A stretch of 64,000 nt of DNA from Pezizomycotina sp. ARF18. Lineage: Eukaryota > Ascomycota. Shown here in pieces: positions 58,908 to 64,000 of this stretch. Position 1 is the stretch's first letter. Every line of letters begins with the position of its first letter. The notes below the pieces were generated by a model. The model searched no databases. It had not been told where the DNA came from and worked only from the letters and a program-made list of their open reading frames with translations. The stretch spans positions 84,427 through 148,426 of the forward strand of contig AZLU01000096.1 of the NCBI GenBank assembly GCA_002224055.1, written 5' to 3'. The position numbers and the translations under genes were made by a program.

Positions 58908-60439
58908 TCCTGTCATTCTCCTAAACCGAGACACTGTGAGTGTTGAGAAGTTGAGTTATAAAGGCACAAATCTACCAATTTAGGATAGTTAATCGTCGTG
59001 GTCTCTCCCGAATAGTAAACCCCCGACTTGATCTCGAGGGCAGTTGGCGGATGTGAATGTCAGCAATATCGACGATGCCATCCCTAAATAAAACCTTCTG
59101 CTTGATAGAGCAAAATAGGATATATTATCTATATGGACCGTTCTATATCCCCTCTTTCGAAATTGGTTATCGAAATGAAGCGGATTAACTATGTCTTGAA
59201 ATGAGACCGGGCAGTGGAAAACTCTGCAAGCTTACGCGAGACTTGGGGAAATCAAAAGCAGGTGGTAAATAGCTAGCGAGCTACGCCGAAAATTGAGTCT
59301 CCAAACTCTTTCCCTATCACGATGTCGTAATATGCTTGAAGTCGCAATATCGTGAGCTATCCCGGCCCTGATGGCTGAGAGAATTGTATACGATCGGTTT
59401 GGGAACAGCGAAGCCGCTGCTTCTTTCAACTTGGGAAAAGAAATAGGCAAGAGGCGGACTTATGTCGTGAACCCGCCTTGTCGGCGGCTTGAAATTGCGA
59501 CACAACCGAGAACCACTACATCGCGTCATGGTCGAGCTTCATTAGATTATTTTTCATCTTCCATAGCAGCAATTGCAGAGGTGTTCAGAAGCAGATATTA
59601 ACTTCAACTTCATATTTAAATTGTATCATAAGCTCTGTACTATGGTTATCCTGCTTCCAAATATGATCAACAAAAAAAAATGATACCTAGAGCTAAATTA
59701 GAAGTAAGAATTCCTCTTCCTTAGTTATCTACTATTGCGAAGAGTGCGTCGCCGATAATCTTCAGAAAGTTGGGGCGTCGAAATAGCAGTATACAGGATG
59801 TCTATACTATCTATCTAACCTTCGAAACAACCTGCCGCTTTTTGTCCGGATGTTTCGGAGAGGAGGAACACGTGCAAGTAAAAGTATTCCGATTGTGAAT
59901 GCGAATTGGTAAGAAACTTCGATCTGAGTAAGTATCTTACGGTCTGGACCGACAGTCATCACGAGGGTCAGGGTTGGTGAATTAGCCTGTCGTTAAGTCG
60001 CAATCTCATCAGACCTGTCAATCTAGGGCGCAGAAGAAGTTAGGAAAGAGCTTTTAGAAAACAGGTCTAGGAGCTAGAGTGATTGCTCCATTCTAGTATC
60101 TTGCTAGCTGATAATTGGAAAGTGAGAGTACCACGGTGCTTCATCATCATCATGGACGATACAGTGGCCTAACTGGATACCTCTGACGACTCGATATTGC
60201 TAAAGGTAAATATCATCATTTTTGCAACTTCGAGATATAAATAAGAGCCCCTAGAGCCATCCTGTGATTTCTTTTCATCATCATCAACATCACCATCTTC
60301 TCCAGCTTAAGCACTTTAAACACTCTAGCTTCCGGCTTCTTTGCACCAATAATTCACTTCCACAGAAATTTAATACACCTCCCTTTTCCTTCTAATCAAT
60401 TTTCAACACCCTTCTCCTCTTATATTTACAATTAGAACA
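58908..60439. other. Intergenic stretch and promoter of the precursor gene
   Basis: No supported gene; the antisense frames at 59232-59601 lack motifs. A TATA-like GATATAAATAAGAG lies at 60232-60245, followed by a CT-rich leader up to ATG 60440, as in highly expressed fungal secreted-protein genes. Confidence 0.45.
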
Positions 60440-61340
60440 ATGCAGATCAAGAACGTCGCCGCACTTGTTGCCTCGCCAGCGTTGCGCTGCTGCTCTGTCT
60501 CCGAGCAAAAGTCCGACTTCAAATTCTCATACGCTCACGATGCGAATACCAAGCAGGTTGCTGCTCAAAAGCCTGACTTCAAGTTTTCCTACGCCCATGA
60601 GGAACACAAAGTCGACGCCCGCGCTGAGAAGCCGGACTTCAAGTTCTCCTATGCTCAGAAGGAGAAGCCTGACTTCAAGTTCAGCTACGCTCAAGACGCC
60701 AAGTTGAACACCCGTGCTCAGAAGCCTGACTGGAAAATAGCTTACGCTCATGAGTCTAAGCACGATACTCGTGGCGAGAAACCTGACTTCAAGTTCTCTT
60801 ACGCTCAAAAAGAGAAGCCCGACTTCAAATTCTCGTACGCTCATGACGCCAAACACGAGGCCCGTGCCGAGAAGCCTGACTTTAAATTCTCCTATGCGCA
60901 CGATGCTAACGGCAAGGAGGTCGCCCAGAAGCCTGACTTTAAGTTTTCTTACGCCAAGGACGCCAACAAGAAGACGGAACAGAAGCCGGACTTCAAATTC
61001 TCCTACGCCAAGACGCCAAGCTTGAAGCCCGAGAGGTTACCAAGCCCGATTTCAAGTTTTCCCTACGCAAAGGATGCGAACAACAAAATTGCTAAGAAGC
61101 CCGACTTTAAGTTTCCTACGCCAAGGATTCTAATGTTGAGGCCCGCGAGGCTACCAAGCCCGACTTCAAGTTCTCTTACGCCACGATGCTCCTAAGGTGG
61201 ACACTCGCGCCAAGAAGCCCGACTTCAAGTTCTCCTATGCTCACGTTACTGAGCCGGTCAAGCTTGATACAAGGAGCCTCACGGCGAGAAGCCTGATTTT
61301 CAACTTTTCTTACGCCCACGATGCCACCAAGTCTTCATAA
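60440..61340 (+). CDS. Secreted repeat precursor, candidate fungal RiPP precursor (KPDFKFSYA repeats)
   Basis: ATG 60440 starts MQIKNVAALVA and, allowing for three shortened homopolymers, a standard fungal signal peptide with Ala/Leu core up to VSEQ. The rest is about 15 imperfect repeats: a near-invariant core KPDFKFSYA, one variant KPDWKIAYA (unit 5), the first unit KSDFKFSYA and the last with FNF. Linkers of 3-16 residues alternate between short QKE (units 3, 6) and longer ones such as HDAKHEARAE. The stop is at 61338-61340, so about 300 residues. This matches precursors of the dikaritin/epichloecyclin kind: secreted, many copies of a short Tyr-containing core, next to a UstY-like oxidase. 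Canonical Lys-Arg sites are absent. Frame breaks lie in the signal and near 61015, 61045, 61110, 61190 and 61285. Confidence 0.8.
60506..61320 (+). repeat. Tandem coding repeat, about 15 units
   Basis: Units of about 36-66 bases built on AAGCCTGACTTCAAGTTCTC-type sequence. Codon choice differs between units (GAC/GAT, TTC/TTT, TAC/TAT) while the amino acids of the core stay fixed, which argues for purifying selection on the peptide. Confidence 0.85.
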
Positions 61341-61638
61341 GAGCCTAGACTGACGCCCGATAGATTTAGATACCGATTGCGTTAGAAAATTGAGGCATAT
61401 AATCGGGGTTTCTATCTCAATAGCTGGAGCTGTCATGTGAATCCGAGTAAACCATTTTTGTATTTTTCTTTTTGTGTTAAGAGTACTTTCACAACCTCAG
61501 TAGACACAGAAGCACAAGACACAGACCAATACTTTTCCTATTTTTTATATTTATAATTTAAAGAGATATTTTATACTTGATCAGATTCCAGTTTACTAGA
61601 TATAAATTCATTGCATATTTACTATCTGACGCGAGAAG
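61341..61638. other. 3' region of the precursor gene
   Basis: AT-rich, no coding support; it lies between the convergent precursor gene and the minus-strand gene ending near 61639. Confidence 0.5.
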
Positions 61639-62770
61639 TTATATCCTGCTTTTTGGCTGATTATATATCAAATTGCAAGTTGCATTTATACACCCGTCGC
61701 TCGCACCTACGACAAGAGGCACCGTCTGATTTATGTATCTGATTCCATAATACGGTTGCAGCCTAAAATGATACGTCGTATTAAACAAATGCTGGTAAGC
61801 AAGCAGAGCTATCGCTGTCGGAACCGCGGGTGGCCCTTCCGTCCTAGTAGCGAGGTTCCACGCCTCATTGAAATCGAGGTAGACTTCGGTAAGGACTACA
61901 CTAATCGGCACCGCAAACGGGCTATCCTCTTTGTATGTAAAATTCGAAGGATTATGTATGAAGGCGAATCAGGGCGATCGCCTTTCTGCACGTGGCCAAG
62001 ATTTCTTCATAGGTAGCATTTCTGCCGACGTAGTAAGCGATTTTTATCTGCCACGGGTCGTTGGAAGAGAGGAATTGATTTCGTCCGCGCCTTAGCTGCT
62101 CCAGCGAGGTAATTTCTACATCTTCCCAAGCCGGTCCGATACCGACCAGCTATCGTTATACATTCGCCTGAGACCTGAACTCTTGCGGATGACTGGGAAC
62201 GGGCTAGCGATCAATGCTTGTTGAGGATTTGTGGGGTGTATGTCGGCGTCGCCGTAGTAGTGACTGAAGTAGAACCGCTAGTTTTCGTCGCAGGAATACG
62301 CGTCGCTGCCGCTAGGGCGATTTGCGCTAGGGCCGATTGTCCAGCATCCTTTACCAAGGATCCATGTTGTCGGACAACGGTATACCACCCCAAGCAGCGA
62401 AATTTTCTCGACCCTCTTGACACCGAGAGCTTCTATTCCTTTCGTCGCAGTCCTCCATTTAAATTTCTTTTCTTTGAAGGCTGCCTGCTCGTGCATCGTA
62501 TACAAGTGGATAGCGTAATTATAGGGGTCAATAGCGAACGAAATGTCACAATGCTTGCACAGACCCGCATTTCGGCTTTGTTTGATTGAAAAACCCCCAG
62601 CTGAGCGTTCCAGATCAGTAGCCGAGATAGGTCAACTTGCTTCGATGGAGATATCGAGTGGTAGAGTCGGGGTGGGAAAGAAACGCTGCGTAATTTTACT
62701 GACGGACTCATCCATTCACTTTTTTACAGTATGAGCACCTGGATACTGTGGACCGTAGAATCCGTCTAAA
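61639..62770 (-). CDS. Unrecognised gene, frame-broken
   Basis: Minus-strand blocks in order: DGFYGPQYPGAHTVKK, DESVSKITQRFFPTPTLPLD, NAGLCKHCDISFAIDPYNYA (a CxxC), EKKFKWRTATKGIEALGVKR, YYGDADIHPTNPQQALIASP, DVEITSLEQLRRGRNQFLSS, NDPWQIKIAYYVGRNATYEE, then MPISVVLTEVYLDFNEAWNL, AIALLAYQHLFNTTYHFRLQ, PYYGIRYINQTVPLVVGASD, ending at 61639. The two halves (before and after about 62250) could be two genes: the second has N-glycosylation sequons (NAT, NTT, NQT) and looks extracellular. No named family recognised. Five or more frame breaks. Confidence 0.4.
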
Positions 62771-62813
62771 AGGTCACCTCCTTCATCCTCGTTTCATAGG
62801 GCAAGAAAATTCG

Positions 62814-63240
62814 TCATTCTTTGTCCGTGAATGCTTCTTTCATAAGCCTAGCTTCTGGATTTTTGGCTGCCATTGCTTCTGCTCCGAGTAAGAGAGCATC
62901 TTGGAGTGTATCATAAGCTTCGAGCTGTTGCTGCTGCGGTTCTTCAGTTGCGCCAAAGATGTTCCCGACCTCTTGAGAACTCGCGCGAACGTCAGAGAGC
63001 AAGTATATTACTCTTCGACTCCAATCTATCGTATATTGCGACGCACGTCCGGGAATATAGAAATCTTTATAAACAGAATTTCTCGGAGAGAGCGTTGAGA
63101 AGCTCAACGGTCCAGTGGTCATTGCCTTCAACAGGTTTATATAATCTGGATCCCAGTCACGCTCCTCATCAAGATCATCCCAAAATCTTGAAGTATCAAA
63201 GAATTCAAGATCGACGAGTAGTACATCGGTGAGTTCGTAC
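62814..63240 (-). CDS. Unrecognised gene or exon
   Basis: A continuous open stretch of about 140 residues: YELTDVLLVDLEFFDTSRFW, DDLDEERDWDPDYINLLKAM, SVYKDFYIPGRASQYTIDWS, RRVIYLLSDVRASSQEVGNI, DALLLGAEAMAAKNPEARLM, stop at 62814. No break inside, clear coding composition, acidic N-terminal part. It may continue as an exon of the gene downstream (62770-61639) through a short intron. Function unknown. Confidence 0.5.
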
Positions 63241-63639
63241 GGAGAATGTATTTTAAGTCAGTGCCGCAAATTTTCTTTGATGTACAAACTTCAATAGTAG
63301 TAATTCTAGGGTTAGACCAATCCCCTTGTCCCTTTTATGAAGGAAATATTTGAATGAATAGTGAAATTCATATAGAAAATGTGCTTACATATCAATTTCG
63401 ACTGATGCAATCTTACAAAATGTCTTGACGTGTTTTTGGAGTTTCGCCTTCGAGTTTCGTTTATAAATCCTTGCTTCTTGTGTATCGAAAACGAGCTGCG
63501 AAGACACAGCTCAGGGAGAAAGTTGCTTAAGTTTTATACAATTCTGGCAAAGAGTATTATTCGTAACAATGGTTGGTCTTTTCTGGAGAATGCTGGAAAC
63601 CGGCGGCTTCTGCTGCTTCCATAGACGTTACGTCTTCCG

Positions 63640-64000
63640 GGTGTCTAGGTTCTTCTGCAAGGTCCAAGGCGTAAGAAGACCAAATCTTTCTCGCTTAGGT
63701 CTGGGGGTCAGGATAACCGTGTCTACCGGCTTCGAAAGGGTGACCTTCCGAGTGATCGGTTCGTTAAAGCTTCCTTTAGATGAGCGGGAATTACAGATAA
63801 CAGCAACCGTTGAATCTTTGTCTCTATAAGGTTTATATTTGGCAAAGACAACCTCCTCTCTTCTTTCCCATGGTCAAAAAAGGTACCATAGTTGTCCGTT
63901 TTGTAGCTCAAGTGCGGAGCGAAGCGTAGTGCAGGTGGACCCTAAAATAATAACATCCAACTATCGCGTAAAGTTGGAGCATATGTCGTTCAAAATCTCT
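63640..64000 (-). CDS. Unrecognised exon, continues beyond the right edge
   Basis: Minus strand: a possible acceptor TTATTTTAG at about 63942, then GPPALRFAPHLSYKTDNYGT, FFDHGKEERR, and after one base VVFAKYKPYRDKDSTVAVIC, NSRSSKGSFNEPITRKVTLS, KPVDTVILTPRPKRERFGLL, stopping after LDTRKT near 63638. Coding composition is good. It could be an upstream exon of the gene at 62814-63240. No domain recognised. Confidence 0.4.

Noticed and set aside
59232-59601. Overlapping frames on both strands between the unknown gene and the precursor
   Set aside because: No motif; mirrored openness.
60527-60901. 124-codon minus-strand frame with periodic EVRLL units
   Set aside because: Shadow of the repeat precursor on the other strand.
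60506-61320. Regular direct repeat that could suggest a CRISPR array or satellite
   Set aside because: The repeat is in frame with a signal peptide, spacers are coding linkers, and the genome is eukaryotic.

Overview
The window looks like nuclear DNA of a filamentous ascomycete (Pezizomycotina), probably plant-associated. The evidence is short introns with GTAAGT-like donors, CTRAC branch points and YAG acceptors, and protein families typical of these fungi: cerato-platanin, fungal rhodopsin-like 7TM, DUF3431, DUF3328/UstY-like, fungal BAHD acyltransferase and many F-box proteins. Two dispersed 5S rRNA genes lie outside any rDNA unit. I see no transposase, reverse transcriptase, CRISPR array or convincing tRNA.

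Layout. 0-10 kb: start of a secreted FAD oxidoreductase running off the left edge, a broken rhodopsin-like 7TM gene, a dienelactone hydrolase, a BAHD acyltransferase and a small secreted protein. 12.8-25 kb: a quinone-oxidoreductase-like MDR, an ankyrin protein, an AT-rich palindromic stretch, an SDR, an F-box protein, a Ser/Thr-rich secreted protein with Cys clusters and a cerato-platanin. 28-34 kb: a four-copy tandem array of small secreted Cys proteins in different states of decay. 35.5-43.3 kb: two unknown minus-strand genes, long frame-broken coding stretches, transcription elongation factor Elf1 and a DUF3431 protein. 43.5-55.2 kb: flanked by two identical, oppositely oriented 5S genes, this holds a four-copy tandem family with a Cys/His N-terminus, an F-box gene beside its broken paralogue, and a tandem pair sharing a C-terminal NDEIRGR motif. 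55.8-64 kb: a secreted unknown, a UstY-like oxidase with two HxxHC motifs, a divergent small gene, a secreted precursor with about 15 repeats of KPDFKFSYA, and several unrecognised minus-strand genes.

The best candidate for an undescribed system is at 57-61.3 kb. A repeat-type ribosomal peptide precursor lies 2.3 kb from a DUF3328 oxidase, which is the core gene pair of ustiloxin/epichloecyclin-type (dikaritin-like) fungal RiPP pathways. The repeat (Phe-Lys-x-x-Tyr) is unusual because its units are not separated by canonical Lys-Arg Kex2 sites.

A general warning: nearly every recognisable gene carries several 1-base breaks, mostly apparent contractions of short homopolymers, and this includes the near-universal Elf1. 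I think these are more likely assembly errors than mass pseudogenisation, so most broken genes are called CDS with the breaks described. Coordinates of such genes span first to last recognisable codon.
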